A stretch of DNA of 64,000 nt, from contig NC_062971.1 of assembly GCF_023078275.1 (NCBI RefSeq), forward strand, positions 17,484,001 through 17,548,000, written 5' to 3'. Of this stretch, positions 25,809-38,200 are shown piece after piece. Made by a program: the position numbers and the translations under genes. Source of the stretch: Leguminivora glycinivorella (taxonomy: Eukaryota; Arthropoda; Insecta; Lepidoptera; Tortricidae). Every line of letters starts with the position of its first letter. The stretch's first letter is position 1. The notes under the pieces are model-generated. The model saw only the letters and a program-made list of their open reading frames with translations, ran no database searches and was not told the origin of the DNA.

Positions 25809-27072
25809 AACCGCCGCCTCAAATCTCTCAAGGAAGGAAGGTTTTCAATTCGTCTGTATGTTTTTTTTTTTATTTTTTTAAGTTTGTTCCACGATATCTC
25901 CGTCGTTGCTGGACCGATTTTGAATTTTTTTTTTTTGATTGAATGTATATGCATACAGATTGGTCCCATTTTCCTCAGAACCCAGTTCTGATGATGGGAT
26001 CCTGGAGAAATCGAGGGAACTCCTCAAATCTGAAAGGCACACATATGGTGATTTTTGTGTTTTTTAAGGAACATCATGCATTTACGTATGGAATAGTGAC
26101 ATTTGGTGCAGTGGAACTGCTGATGATGGCCAGAACGGAACTCCTCAAATCTGAACGGCACGTTCATAGTGACTTTGGTATTTTTATAAGAACAGCATGC
26201 ACTTACGTCCAGAACAGTGACATTGGGTGCAGTGGAACTGCTGATGATGGTCAGAACCGAACTCCTCAAATCTGAACGGCACACTTATAGTGACTTTGGT
26301 GTTTTTATAGGAACAGCATGCACTTACGTCCAGAACAGTGACATTTGGTGCAGTGGAACTGCTGATGATGGTCAGAACCGAACTCCTCAAATCTGAACGG
26401 CACACTTATAGTGACTTTGGTATTTTTGTAGGAACAGCATGCACTTACCTTCAGAACAGTGATATTTGGTGCAGTGGAACTGCTGATGATGGTCAGAACG
26501 AAACTCCTCAAATCTGAACGGCACGCTTATAGTGACTTTGGTATTTTTATAAGAACAGCGTGAACTTACGTCCAGAATAGTGGCATTTGGTGCAGTGGAA
26601 CTGCTGATGATGGTCAGAACCGAACTCCTCAAATCTGAACGGCACACTTATAGTGACTTTGATATTTTTATAAGAACAGCATGCACTTACGTCCAGAACA
26701 GTGACATTTGGTGCAGTAGAACTGCTGATGAAGATCAGATCGGAACTCCTTAAATCTGAACGGCACACTTATAGTAACTTTGGTATTTTTATAAGAATAG
26801 CATGCATTTAAGTTCAGAACAGTGACATTTATTTACTTATGTTTGTTAAGAATATTGAGTTTTCAAGTAAAATTTTGTCAAGCTTCGATTTCTTATAATC
26901 GGATTTATGAGATATTGTTGAGGAAACTCCTCAAACATTAATGATATACGTATATTCATTTGTGTTCCCGTCAAATAATAAAGTATTAAAAGCAGTTTTA
27001 AAAAATATCTACACATTTCTACATAATCCAACATTCGCAAGTAGCTTTCACCAGAATTTCTTAAAAATTATT
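25809..27072 (+). mobile_element. AACCGTCGCC element, copy with the longest 121-bp repeat tract
   Basis: The 5' end AACCGCCGCCTCAAATCTCT is followed by the conserved block and about six units of ~121 bp (for example GCATGC at 26195 and 26316), then the 3' region. The terminal CCCGAAAGGCGACGGTT is deleted: the sequence goes from TTTCACCAGAA straight to TTCTTAAAAATTATT. The many minus-strand open frames across it are repeat artefacts. Confidence 0.85.
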
Positions 27073-27248
27073 CTGCCATGAAATTAGGACACAGTAAAAT
27101 AGGGATTAGTCAAATACCTAGACCAAAATTACAAATGTTTTCGGTATATTTTTGGCACATCTAATGAGTTGACAATAAACGCCAGTGTGTAACTTAAACA
27201 TCAAATTAGTGACCGTCAAATATTGTACCCTAATCTTAAAGACAATGC

Positions 27249-27500
27249 TACGACCGGTCTGGCGCAGTCGGTAGTGACCCTGCCTGCTGCGCCGCGGTCC
27301 CGGGTTCGAATCCCGGTAAGGGCATTTATTTGTGTGATGAGCACAGATATTTTTTCCCGAGTCATGGATGTTTTCTATGTATATAAGTATTTATATATTA
27401 TATATATCGTTGTCTGAGTACCCACAACACAAGCCTTCTTGAGCTTACCGTGGGTCTCAGTCAATCTGTGTAAGAATGTCCTATAATATTTATTTATTTA
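27249..27500 (+). mobile_element. tRNA-derived SINE
   Basis: The head has a box A-like TGGCGCAGTCGGTAGTG and a box B GGTTCGAATCC, as in a tRNA gene, but is followed by a non-tRNA body (AAGGGCATTTATTTGTGTG, GTCATGGATGTTTTC, TACCGTGGGTCTCAGTC) and a TATTTATTTA tail. AATGCT occurs at both edges and may be the target duplication. Not a functional tRNA gene. Confidence 0.85.
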
Positions 27501-27761
27501 TTTATAATGCTCTCAATGGCAATTTGTATAGAAAATTTCCCATGAAAATTTCCAGTAATTTAGGGAAATATTGACAATGTTGCAGACAACTTGCATATTG
27601 CTAATAAGGATCAATATTGTATTTGGTGATAGGTCAGAAGCATTTCGAAATGTATTATTTATCATGGGATTGCGTATCGATAATCAGCAAGAGCTTCACA
27701 ACGTACATATATGCATATGGCAGACCAAATTAAATCATCGGTGGCCAACCATAAACTTATG

Positions 27762-27830
27762 AAATGAAAATGAAATGAAATTTTTTATTGCAGGCGTAAT
27801 CCCATAGACTTATGTCGTTCTACATATGTA
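27762..27830 (-). repeat. Retroposon tail, (GAAAT)-rich with GCAGGCGTAATCCCATAG
   Basis: AATGAAAATGAAATGAAATTT followed by TTATTGCAGGCGTAATCCC. A plus-strand version (GGGATTACGCCTACAATAAA then CATTTTCATTT) is at about 58394-58442, and a related tail is at 45027. These are 3' ends of one non-LTR/SINE family. Confidence 0.6.
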
Positions 27831-27972
27831 TAGAATATAGATGGACAATATACCTACTCGTACTTGAATGCAAAAAATATAGCTAAGTACCTACACTACA
27901 TAAAATTTCTTATTGCATCAATAACAAAAACTGACAAGTTGAACCCCTTTATATCCTTGACTTGATTTGACA

Positions 27973-28215
27973 ACCGGTCTAGCATAGCGGGTGAACCAGT
28001 CAGTGAAGCCAAAGGTACTAGATTCGTATCCTGACAAGGGCATTTATTAGATGAACACAGTTATTTGTTCCTGGGTCATGGATGTTTTCTTTGTGTATTT
28101 ATTTACGTATGTTTACGTTTTTACAAAGTTGTGTGAGCACCTACAACACAAGTAGGTGTGTAAGAATAAGTAGTGTAAGAATGTCCCTATTATATTTATT
28201 TATTTCATTTTATGC
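27973..28215 (+). mobile_element. Diverged copy of the tRNA-derived SINE
   Basis: ACCGGTCTAGCATAGCGGGTG and GATTCGTATCCTGACAAGG are degenerate box A and B regions, followed by GGGCATTTATTAG, GGGTCATGGATGTTTTC and CACCTACAACACAAG. Clearly older than the copy at 27249. Confidence 0.75.
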
Positions 28216-28499
28216 AATAGAACATGTTATGTTAGCTCACTAACCAGACAGAATTTTTAAGGTCGCCTACAATACAGCATTCCTCCTCTGCAGAACAGAT
28301 AGGCACGCTAGCTCACTGCCTTTGTATTAAGTTGAAGGTAAACTCATAAACTTGATTTTAGTTTAGAAATTAGCTCTGACTCACAGATCTGAATAGTAAT
28401 CGTAAACGAAACACGAATTACCTGAGTGTAATTGTCTGTCGAAATAAAATTACTCACTCTAAAATTTTAAAGCGTAAAAGCTCGTCTAAACTTAATGAA

Positions 28500-28785
28500 A
28501 ACTCTAATCGTAAACAAAACACGATATTATATATATATATATTTATTTGGTATGTATAGTTATATGTATGTATATGTATTTGTAAATTATATCTTATGTT
28601 TACTTTATTTAGTAATTTCCTTTGTTTTGATTCTACTGTTGAAATTGTAGCACTCACAGTCTCTAGCCTTGAGGTTGACTTAGAGAATGCCTTAAAGCAT
28701 TAAGTCCGCCTTTTGTACTGCAAGATTTTCTTTTGTGCAATAAAGATTAAATAAATAAATAAATAAATAAATATATTTATTTAGC
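28500..28785 (+). repeat. (TA)n patch and non-LTR retroposon tail with (AAAT)n
   Basis: A TATATATATATAT run near 28530 is followed by a 3' end (GCATTAAGTCCGCCTTTTGT, TTGTGCAATAAAG) with an AAATAAATAAATA tail at 28749-28775. The tail sequence is a frequent lepidopteran non-LTR end; only the end remains. Confidence 0.6.
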
Positions 28786-29700
28786 TATTTTAAAACACGA
28801 AGATGATTAATAGATCCATTGAATTAATTTAGCTTGTGACACGGCCTTCGCCGTAATTTCTCGCGATCTAGATGTCACAGTTGGCAGCCCTTGCGGCCTT
28901 GGCAGGGCGATGTGCGATTAGGAAACCGTTATGTCATGTCATGAGACTCGGAGATTGTGTGTGACCACTTCATTTGTTTAAATAATTACCTTAGTTATGT
29001 AGGGGTGGCTTAGGTGAATTTAAACAGAGATAAGTTGAAACAACGGCAATTTACGCTTTTTATCATTTTGTGACTAGGACGCACATCGAAGGAACAGGGG
29101 AATGAACGTCGTGGCTAAATATCGATTTTTCCAGCTCAATAATATAGTTATAGTATTATATACTTAGATGTCTAATCAGCTTTTATTTTTTATAACCATT
29201 ATATCACTAGGAAACATAGTTTTCCTCTCCACCCTGTCTTTAGGGATACGGCCGGGGTCTTTGGATATAAGTATGTTAACCTTAACAAGCTAGCGCAAAT
29301 AAAATTACGACGTCAAAAGTTTTTTCCTTGTATTTCGCATACCCTATTATTGATTGACCTATATTATTTTTTAAAAGAATTGATGACTCGAGCTCGGAGT
29401 AGGCGACATAAAAACATCGCTGTCGTAAAACGTCGCAAGTCAATTTAAAACTTAACTTTACGCGATAAACCTCTTACAATGACCAAATTTAAAATCATTG
29501 TTATTCTTACTCTTATTATAATCTGGTGTACTCGTGGTGCATTCATCACATTATACCTACGAGTATAAAACTTAAAAACATCTCTCAGACTGACCGCAGC
29601 AGAATGCGTCCTAAGAATACAGTATTGGGGTGTCATGTCGGTCGGAGACAAGGTCCCGGCCCGCACGCGCTTCCGCGAAAGCCTGCGCCTGCGCTTGCAC
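28786..29700. other. Intergenic AT-rich DNA
   Basis: No splice-supported exon or RNA gene seen. Small open frames are unsupported. Confidence 0.4.
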
Positions 29701-29713
29701 TTGTCTACAGACC

Positions 29714-30003
29714 TGGCCCCGTAGCCGAATGGCATTTCTCCGACGCCAAACGAAAGCGATACGCCGCTGGCTCTGTCGCGCCAATACGCAAGCGCGATAG
29801 AGATAGATATCTACTAGCGCTTCGTTTCGTGAGCATTTCGTGAGCGATTGGCCACCCTGGTGCGTAGCCGAATGGCACAAACGCTCACGATACGAAACGC
29901 TAGTAGATATCTATCACTATCGCTCTTGCGTATTGGCGCGACAGAGCCAGACTACGTTTCGTTTTCGTTTCGCGTCGGAGAAATGCCATTTGGCTACGGG
30001 GCC
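29714..30003. mobile_element. Two GTAGCCGAATGGCA miniature elements in a head-to-head pair
   Basis: The outer ends GGCCCCGTAGCCGAATGGCA and TGCCATTTGGCTACGGGGCC are inverted. Inside, a second GTAGCCGAATGGCACAAACG start occurs at ~29866. The blocks GGCTCTGTCGCGCCAATACG and CGTATTGGCGCGACAGAGCC are inverted. It belongs to the same family as the insertion in exon copy 5b. Confidence 0.85.
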
Positions 30004-30164
30004 TGATATATATCAAGCGTTGAATCACGTGCAGTCGTGCAATGTACATGGCTATTGTAAAGCTACAATAGGTAAGACATTATATAAGTAGGTAAACATT
30101 TAGGTAGTTTCATACCAAGACCACATTGAGTTATACGATTGTCGATTTGTTTTGTACAATACAT

Positions 30165-30270
30165 ACATACATACAATAACGCCTGTTTCCCAGAGGGGTA
30201 GGCACAATATAATAGTAGTAGCATAGCCACCGTTTCCCAGAGGTTAACTTCGTTAATCGTAGGCACAATA
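30165..30270. repeat. Fragment of a CATACATACA...CGCCTGTTTCCCAG repeat
   Basis: TACATACATACAATAACGCC followed by TGTTTCCCAGAGGGGTAGGC, partly duplicated with a GGCACAATATAATAGTAGTA spacer. The opposite-strand version (GCCTACCCCTTTATGGGATA then CAGGCGTGATTGTATGTATG) is at ~39450-39505. Confidence 0.55.
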
Positions 30271-30279
30271 TAATAGTAG

Positions 30280-30540
30280 TAATCCGTTAACACGTTTTAC
30301 CGGCAAATCATAGGATTTGCCGTACTTCGGGCTTTTATAGTAGCGTTCAGAACGTGTTTTTCGCAACGCAGATGGCGCCTGTGCCCTACTAGATTAACGA
30401 TTAACGGACTCGGAGAAATTTAACGGAAGTTAACGAGTCCGTTAACATTTTTTCAAGTTAACTTAAAAGTTAATCCGTTAATCGAAATGTTAACTTCGTT
30501 AATTAACGATTAACGGATTAACGAGTTAATGCCCAGCTAT
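30280..30540. mobile_element. GTTAAC-rich element, possibly hAT-type
   Basis: Many ATCCGTTAAC / GTTAACGGATT words in both orientations, flanked by TAGTAGTA on both sides, which could be an 8-bp duplication. Ends with GCCCAGCTATGAG. No transposase. Confidence 0.45.
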
Positions 30541-30570
30541 GAGTAGTAGTAGGTTGTACAATATAATAGT

Positions 30571-30800
30571 TATTTCAAAAATGTTCACCACACCAACACG
30601 AACAAAATACTGACTATAAAACATGAAACTTAAATTTCATCAATTAATTCAATATTTATGATTCAAAATCATCATTTATATATAAGTAAAATCTGTATAT
30701 CGCTTAAGACATCAAGTTAAAATTTGTATGAAATTACTTTGCACTCTTGTGGATAAAATGCTATTTTGCTATCTGTTTTCGAATAGCAAAGTGAGCCTTT
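30571..30800. mobile_element. Partial copy of the CACCACACCAACACGAAC repeat
   Basis: TTCACCACACCAACACGAAC through ACTTTGCACTCTTGTGGAT and TTTTGCTATCTGTTTTCG. It matches the 3' part of the fuller element at 43636-44050. Confidence 0.75.
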
Positions 30801-31655
30801 ATATATTCGCTGTCAACCGGTTAGTCTTGGTACGGTGCGAGAAAGGGTAGCTAGAAGCTATTTCCTTTCGAGATACAAACAAATTATGATTTGATTTGAC
30901 TTAACTACTTACTGACTTAAATACTGTAAGTATCAAATTTTATTACAAACACTCAAATATATATCGTCACAAAAATATGTATCGTCTTTTGTAAATATAA
31001 AATATACCTAAGTATATGAAAAAATTGATTAAAAATTTATTCACTATGGAACTAGGTATTCACTGTATTAAATATATATTTATAATAAATGGCAAATCTT
31101 TATTGTCCCGGCTTGATTAAGTAACCTTAAAAACAAAATGTCTCCTGCAGTCTCTAGATAGCACCATTCCTCTATAAAGCGGCAGGCTATAAGTGCTGCG
31201 ACTGCTGCGCATGCGCAAGTCGCCGCAGCAGCCACGAAAGCCGTCCTTGACGCGACCTAGCCTCAACTAGAAAACTAATTGAGCTTGTAGATATAATTAC
31301 CAGATAGCATTGCAGCTTAATATTCTAGTTTATTCAAACATACCGGATATACTCTGCTAAAACCATGGGTCCCGTTTTATGTGTGTATAAATCTCAAGAG
31401 TATCTTATTTCCCTGTAGTAAAGGTCTTCAGTTATGAACCTATAAATCGAAATAATTAAAAAGGTAACAAACCGGTTCGGCAAAATGGTGGCACTTGCCT
31501 TAAACTGTCGCTCGAATTCCGACCTTGCGCGACTCTACACTTGACATTTCAATAGACGGCTTTATACAAACATAGACAATTGTTAATGATAATGAAAATA
31601 TTATTTAAATTAAGTGTAATTTTGCCTTTATATCTATAAGAAGAGCCTTAATAAT
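30801..31655. other. Intergenic AT-rich DNA
   Basis: No gene recognised. A small GC-richer patch near 31190-31260 (CTGCTGCGCATGCGCAAGTC) is not explained. Confidence 0.4.
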
Positions 31656-31656
31656 T

Positions 31657-31770
31657 TGGCATTTCTGCGACGCGAAGCGACGCGAAGGAGCAAAACGAAA
31701 AGCCGCGAAAGGTAGTCTGGCTCTGTCGCGCCAATACGCAAGAGCGATAGAGATATATAGTGCGTTGATG
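31657..31770. mobile_element. Half copy of the GTAGCCGAATGGCA family
   Basis: GGCATTTCTGCGACGCGAAG, AAAAGCCGCGAAAGGTAGTC and TCTGTCGCGCCAATACGCAA match one arm of the elements at 8512 and 29714. The other arm is missing. Confidence 0.75.
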
Positions 31771-32136
31771 CGATCGATCAATTACATTTTATCTAATTTT
31801 TATTTAATTTTAAAATTTCTTCTTGGTTACTTCTCGCATGCACTATCCAATTAAGGCCACCCACTCACAAGCGGACGCGCCTGCGGCGCTTCCGTTCATC
31901 AGACAATACATGTTGCCCTTTATTTACGATCGTTTCCTTTTACCCAAATATGTCAAGCAAGATTACCCCAGTCATTGACATGACACGCGTTTTTTTCAGG
32001 AACTTGCGGATTAAAGGTCGTGAGGGTAGTTAGTAATTACTAATTACACTTTATTTCAGATATGTAGGTACTTTAATAATTTTATCATTATAACAAAAAA
32101 GTATTTATTTACCCCGGACCTAGTGAGTATTATATT

Positions 32137-32493
32137 CTTTTCCCCTCACTAGCTCGGAAACACGTGTTTTGTCCTTTAATACCAGTGGGTAAAAACGCAT
32201 TTTATCCACTAGTGGGTATATATAAAGTAATTTGACCTTGAATAAAGTCAAATTAACTGCTTTAAAATTGATAAAAGTAGGTGAATCTAGTAATAAAGAT
32301 GATTTACCACCTGTGGAACTACTGGAAGCAGTGATAAACGCATTTTTTGCGTTGTAGTTTCCTCGCTATAGCAAACACTATAGTGAGGGGCAAAGTTTTG
32401 TGTTACACTTGGATGCAAATGTATTTTACTTCTCGTGTGTTTCCACAATTCCACACTCGGCGTTAAAATACAATTGTATAACAAATAACTATT
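32137..32493 (-). mobile_element. CCCCTCACTAGCTCGG repeat, inverted relative to 45.8 kb
   Basis: TTTTCCCCTCACTAGCTCGG through AAGCAGTGATAAACGCATTT and ACAATTGTATAACAAATAAC. It matches the element at 45845-46275 over essentially its whole length in opposite orientation, including the GTTTTGTCCTTTAATACCAG block. Confidence 0.88.
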
Positions 32494-32545
32494 TGTACAC
32501 AGAGAACAAACATTCGACTGAATTGAGTACTTTTCGTCTTTTTTA

Positions 32546-32900
32546 GGGTTCCGTACCTCAAAAAGGAAAAACGGAACCCTTATAGGATCACTCGTGCGTC
32601 TGTCTGTCCGTCTGTCACAGCCAATTTTCTCCAAAACTACTGAACCGATTCATTTGAAATTTGGCACACATATGTTATTTGGCAGACATATAATGTTAAC
32701 CTGTGACCCAAAGACACGATATTTAAATTAAGAAAATTTAATTATAGGGGCCACGTTTGGGGGGGGGGGGGTAAACGTGAAAATTAAAAATCAACTGAAA
32801 ATTGAAAATTAAAAACTGTATTGTGTTACATATCAAATGCAAGATCTTTTTATAAGTATTTCTAAGAACCCTTATCATCCGTCCGTCCATCTACTTATGA
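32546..32900 (+). mobile_element. GGGTTCCGTA repeat, 5' part
   Basis: AGGGTTCCGTACCTCAAAAA and CGGAACCCTTATAGGATCAC with a short GTCTGTCTGTCC run, then AACTACTGAACCGATTCATTT. A G-homopolymer is present at ~32759-32770. The GGCCGGTTTTT end is absent. Confidence 0.8.
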
Positions 32901-33679
32901 CCATCAGCGATTTTTTTCTCGGAGAAGTAATTCTCTGAAGCTGCTCATTTGCATTTGGATTCATAAATTGGTAATTTATTTTTGCCATAGTGGTCTAGCG
33001 AAAGGTCTATCAAAAGTAATTCGAATATTTCGGAAAGATATGATTGTATTTTCAAAATTTTACTTTTGTCCTTTTTTCATATTGTCCATGTCCATAGCAG
33101 CATTGGGGACTATACCAAATTCAACCGGCCGATCAAATACCGCATTGTAATGAAAATCGCATGCAAGATCTCATACTCGCTAAATTAGCCCTTAATTTAG
33201 CCGAATTACATTTTTATCTGAAACAATATCTATGACATTGCATAACATTTAGTTTCACTGTTCCTCAATCGGAAAAGAAAACAACAAATACACGTAACAT
33301 TTATTTAATCGATATTTACAATCGGCACGCGTCTCGTCGGCCATTTTGCGTCATGCGCAAACGCAGCGTAGAATAATTGATTGTTTATTGGTTATTTCAT
33401 AAGAAAGCGTTGCAATGGGAATGTTAGCTTGTTACAATATGCTATAATATATGTGCTAATAACAATAAAAGTTAATGACAAGCCTGGTTTACATGCATGA
33501 GAATAAATTAAATACACGGATAAAGATTCTCCCGTTAGTTATACAACATAAAGCAATTATCTTTGAAATGTAGTTAATTGCTGGCTAAGAAACAGATGTA
33601 AAAATGCTTGTTTGCTCACTCCTTTTTGGTGTAAATAGAATAATAACAAAATGAATAATAAAGTAAAGTGAATAATAAA

Positions 33680-33826
33680 ATTGTATCGCTTAACTTCAAA
33701 CTTGTGGGTAAATCCATTCTGCTTTAAGGTTGAATATATTTATATAAAAATATAATATGATCTGAAAGATAATCAACTTTATAGCAGAATGGATTTACCC
33801 AATTTTGAAGTTAAGCGACACAATTT
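33680..33826. mobile_element. 147-bp palindromic miniature element
   Basis: AAATTGTATCGCTTAACTTC at the left and GAAGTTAAGCGACACAATTT at the right; the arms continue as GGGTAAATCCATTCTGC / GCAGAATGGATTTACCC. Just downstream of cuticular gene B. Confidence 0.88.
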
Positions 33827-34673
33827 AGGTTCTTAATTTGAAGCGTGCAATAATTTAATTAGTGTGTGAGTGTAAGCTGAGTGTTGGAACTGATGAGTTA
33901 GGTTGCATCTATATTCAACGCTACCCTCTACATTTTACGTTTGTAATACAAAATATAATTGATTACTTTACATTAGATACAATTAATAATTAAATTAAAA
34001 CTAAAATTACGTCTAACTCATTATAATTGACTAGCACTAAATATACAAAAATACAAAAAATACGTTCATTTCGCTTTGGGTAGGTGTAACATCTTATAAC
34101 CTATAGGTAGTGTACAAATACAGCGTTCATTTACATTTATACATATACGAGAACGAGGCATCTGACCAGTACTCTAGTCTAGAGTCTCTAATATTTATGT
34201 TCTCGTAAGTGTGTGAACGTGCCTGTACCTAGAATGATAATTTCGATTACTCACAAACCAACCAAGTTTAATTGATGACCCTTTCTTCATGAATAGAGAG
34301 TGAGATGATCACATGTCTAATATAATTTACATTTAAATTTGATTTTTAAAATAGGTAGGAAAGAACATTACTCATGAGTGAAAAACAGCAGTGATTATAA
34401 ATAAATATATTATTTTCAATAGTTCACTTAACCCTTCCGAGCTTCCTCTGAAATATTTTGTGACAAACGCTTTTAATACCGGAACATGTGTTTACTCTGT
34501 CGTGCTTCACATATTATGACGTAATTAATTATCTAAATTACCTATTTGTACAGACGCGTCATTTCAGATGTAGTGTATTTACAACCGTTCTCGAAATCTA
34601 TGTAAACAAACCAGCCTAACAACCTGCCAAACTTGACTATTAGGATGCACTATTAGGATATCTCCTACGAAAA
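33827..34673. other. 3' flank of cuticular gene B
   Basis: Probably contains the 3' untranslated region of gene B. No single AATAAA on the minus strand stands out, so the end of the transcript is not placed. Confidence 0.35.
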
Positions 34674-35233
34674 TTAACCAGTGAAGTCAATAGTGTAAGA
34701 TCCCGTGTTAGGGTCGAAGTTCTGCGCCGGGTGTCCTGTGAAAGGGTTGTAGTTCTGTGGCTGATAGTTCTGGTAGTTTTGCGGTTGCTGGTACTGCTGC
34801 TGGTACTGTGGTTGGTACTGGTTGTACTGGGGTTGTGAAGTGACCTGGTAAGAGAACTGGGGCTGCTGGTGGAAGATTTGGTTCTGCTGCCTTTCCTGAG
34901 GGAATGCTTGGGGAGCCTGGTTGAAAAGACTGGTCTGCTGGGTGAAAAGTGGACCCGAGCGGAAAGAAGATGGCTGTTGAGGTTGGTACTGCTGTTGCTG
35001 CTGGTATTGCTGAGGCTGCTGATAAGTCTGCTGCTGGTATTGAGGTTCGGGCTGGGACGGCTTCAGGAATTGCCTGATAGCGCTTGGGCGGGATTGGGAG
35101 CGGCCATTATACTTCGGGTCTTCGTAAATTTTCGGGTCTTCTCGGTACTGTCCGTCGTCCTCCTGGCCGTCGGTGAGGGCGTTGTGGGACGACGGGTCGT
35201 TCAACGTTGGCGGGGGCACCATGATTCCGGTTC
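34674..35233 (-). CDS. Cuticular protein B, exon 3 (Gln/Tyr-rich tail)
   Basis: Acceptor ATTTCAG|GAACCGG; the first two bases complete a Gly codon started in exon 2. It encodes TGIMVPPPTLNDPSSHNALT, then PSAIRQFLKPSQPEPQ, then long runs of Q with Y, P and N, and stops with TAA at 34674. The VPPPTL word is the end of the conserved region; the rest is low complexity. Plus-strand Leu-rich open frames over this exon are shadows of the CAG/CAA codons. Confidence 0.92.
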
Positions 35234-38200
35234 CTGAAATTGAAGACAAAAGGTGTGTTTTAAATAAGATATTTTTACGTAATCATTTGAAAGCCAGTTC
35301 ATTTGATTATCTAAGAATTAAATTGAACATTTTATTTACAATAAATTATACCTATCGACAATTTTACAAATAACCTTCACGGTCTAAATATTTGAGCTTC
35401 CTTTTGGATGAGTAATTAGTTTTGCAATGTCTTATATATTGAATGAATCACAAGAATCACACTACCGATGCGAAATTGCATCAAAGTAAAGCACAAGCAT
35501 CCTGTAACGGCTGCAACTAGTATTAAGTAAGATCTTTTTGTGCGGATATAAACTCCATTACTATCTCGTTAATTTGTAAAGTTTCATAGTATTTTAACAC
35601 CTTTTGTGTGCAAGGTAAAAGTTATTAACTTGATTAAATCACGATGGGATCACCGGGCGTGAGATTTTTTAATTGGTTAATTTGAAACTTCTAGGTAGAT
35701 TCGTGATAATCTTAAAAAAAAACTTTTTTTTCCGTCTTAGGAGGCAAACTAGCAGACGGATTGCTTGGTATCCCTTAGGACGACGAGCGTAGCGAGTCTG
35801 TTACGAAAACCGAAAAAAAAAATCTAATTTTTTTTGTACGTCGTCCGATTTTGACAAAACATGCTTCAATTGAAAGGTATTGATTTATGTAACTTAAAAA
35901 AAAATATTGAAAAAAATTGGGAAAAAAATTTAAGATTTAAAAAAAAACTAAAATTTTCGTATCACACTGAATAACTGCAAAAAACGGTAGACACGATGTA
36001 TAATATCTATATATGAATTTTTGAAATTAAAGACAAATAGATTCATGATTATAAACTAAAAACCGAATCAAAATCGGATCAGTAGTTTTTAAGATACGAG
36101 TTGTTAAAGTTGGCTTAGTTTGTTTATATGGTCGCTTATAAATTCCTTAGCTAGAAAGTCAGAAACATTATATTTTTCTTACAGTTAGAAGTATGCATTG
36201 GTAATAGACATCATAATAAACAATTTTTTACGAGGATATAAAAATTTCGTCTCTTAGAAAGCCGAGCGTAGCGAGGTCTGTTACGAAAAACAAAAAAAAA
36301 CAGTTTTTTTTTATTGGATCGTCTTTCTAAGGGATGAAATTTTTATATCCTTGGAAATAATCGTTTAATATGATGTCTATTACCAATGCATACTTATAAC
36401 TGTAAGAAAAATATAATGTTTCTGACTTTCTAGCTAAGGAATTTATAAGCGACCATATAAACAAACTAAGCCAACTTTGACAACTCGTATCTTAAAAACT
36501 ACTGATCCGATTTCGATTCGGTTTTTAGTTTATAATCATGAATCTATTTGTCTTTAATTTCAAAAATTCATATATCGATATTATACATCGTGTCTACCGT
36601 TTTTTGCAGTTATTCAGTGTGATACGAAAACTTTTTTTTTTAATCTTACATTTTTTTCCCAATTTTTTTCAATATTTTTTTTAAGTTACATAAAGCAATA
36701 CCTTTCAATTGAAATATGTTTTGTCAAAAGCGGACGACGTACAAAAAAATTAGATTTTTTTTTCGGTTTTCGGGTAAGATTACCGCCACGTATGATTACC
36801 TGCAACACTAGATAAGTTGGAAGTGCCGGCCTAGATACCCTATTCTTGAGGGTAATTTAATATTTTTTCTCAAACAAATACTTAAATAGATGAAAATAGA
36901 CATCACTACAAGCCAATTATTGTAAAACTAGGGACCGGACGCTATAAAAATTCAGTGCCGTTTAAAATACCGTCAATTAAACTGTAACACATTGCTAGTT
37001 CGCAGCATTCCAACGAGATCAATACTCTACCGATTTCCTAAGCACTCCAAGAGCTCCAACTATGCGAACAAGTTTCTAAGGATAACGTTTTCATTTTTAC
37101 TGACTCGTATCTCCTTAGTGTTTTAAAACAAACTTGAACTGTAACTAGGTACTTACATGTTTGAGATTTGCATTTAAATATGTGATGTGGTTCAAGGTAT
37201 GAAGTTAGTAAAGTAAGTAGCCGATATTATGCAGTAATGGTGCCCTAGATTCGTTTTACTTGTTTGGTAACTGCCATAAACGCGTAACCCGTAAGTCGTA
37301 ACGGTCAGTGCCATCCAGTGTAAGTAGCGTGCTATGATAAGCAGATGCGAAATTTTCGTCATTTTGAAGTATAACATGGTAATTACAAATATTATATCTT
37401 GTTGACCTAGTTTTGCACTTGTTACTTAATTTGTCACTGCGATGATTTAAAAATATTAAAAAAGTAAACAAAAGACTGATTTCAATAATTTTAATACAGA
37501 AATTAAGATATCAATTTATATGTATTAAAATATTTTTATTAAATTTTGACTTGATTACATTATGCAACTCTAGTTACAGTGTAAATTTCACTATAGTTAG
37601 TAAGTACGTCTCAGTTATTTCTTAATTTCCATAACTAGAGTAGGTAATGAGTTACGACATAATTTTCTTTCGTTAACTTTGTTATGTTATGGACAGTGCC
37701 ATACAGTTTTACGGTAAATTGTTGGGTAACTGGCTCCTTAGGATAGTTTGTCAGTTAGTGTGTTTGTTTATCAAGCGTACTTCACGCTCTTTTGCTCTCT
37801 TTTGAATATGTGCGTGTGCGTATTTAAAATGTTAATTATGTTAATTAGTTTTGGTCACGGAGAGTAAACAATTAGTTGAGTATTAAATAGATCTGTAATA
37901 TCCATATGATACTTCTACATAAAGGTTGAATCAATTGAAACCTACAATGAACAGTACCTATTATGTATATATCGCACTATGCAACTTCAGTTTATGCGTA
38001 GGAATAATAAGACCAAGTCGGGTTCTAGTGATCAAGTCGAACTCAGTACTCATGTAGATACGATCCTATAGGGAAATACGTAGGTAGGTAGATAACAAAG
38101 ATTGTTTTGTATAAAACCTAATTTCTAGAGGTACTACTAATTCATAATAATGATCGTCTTACCTTGCGGTTCGAATCCTCGTTTACTGCTCGCGCCATAA

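Noticed and set aside
27249..27325. Possible tRNA gene
   Set aside because: Box A and B are present, but the sequence does not fold into a full cloverleaf with a 3' acceptor match and continues into a SINE body with an AT-rich tail.
34869..35237. Leu-rich plus-strand open frame resembling a membrane protein
   Set aside because: Antisense of the Gln-rich exon 3 of gene B (CAG/CAA read as CTG/TTG).
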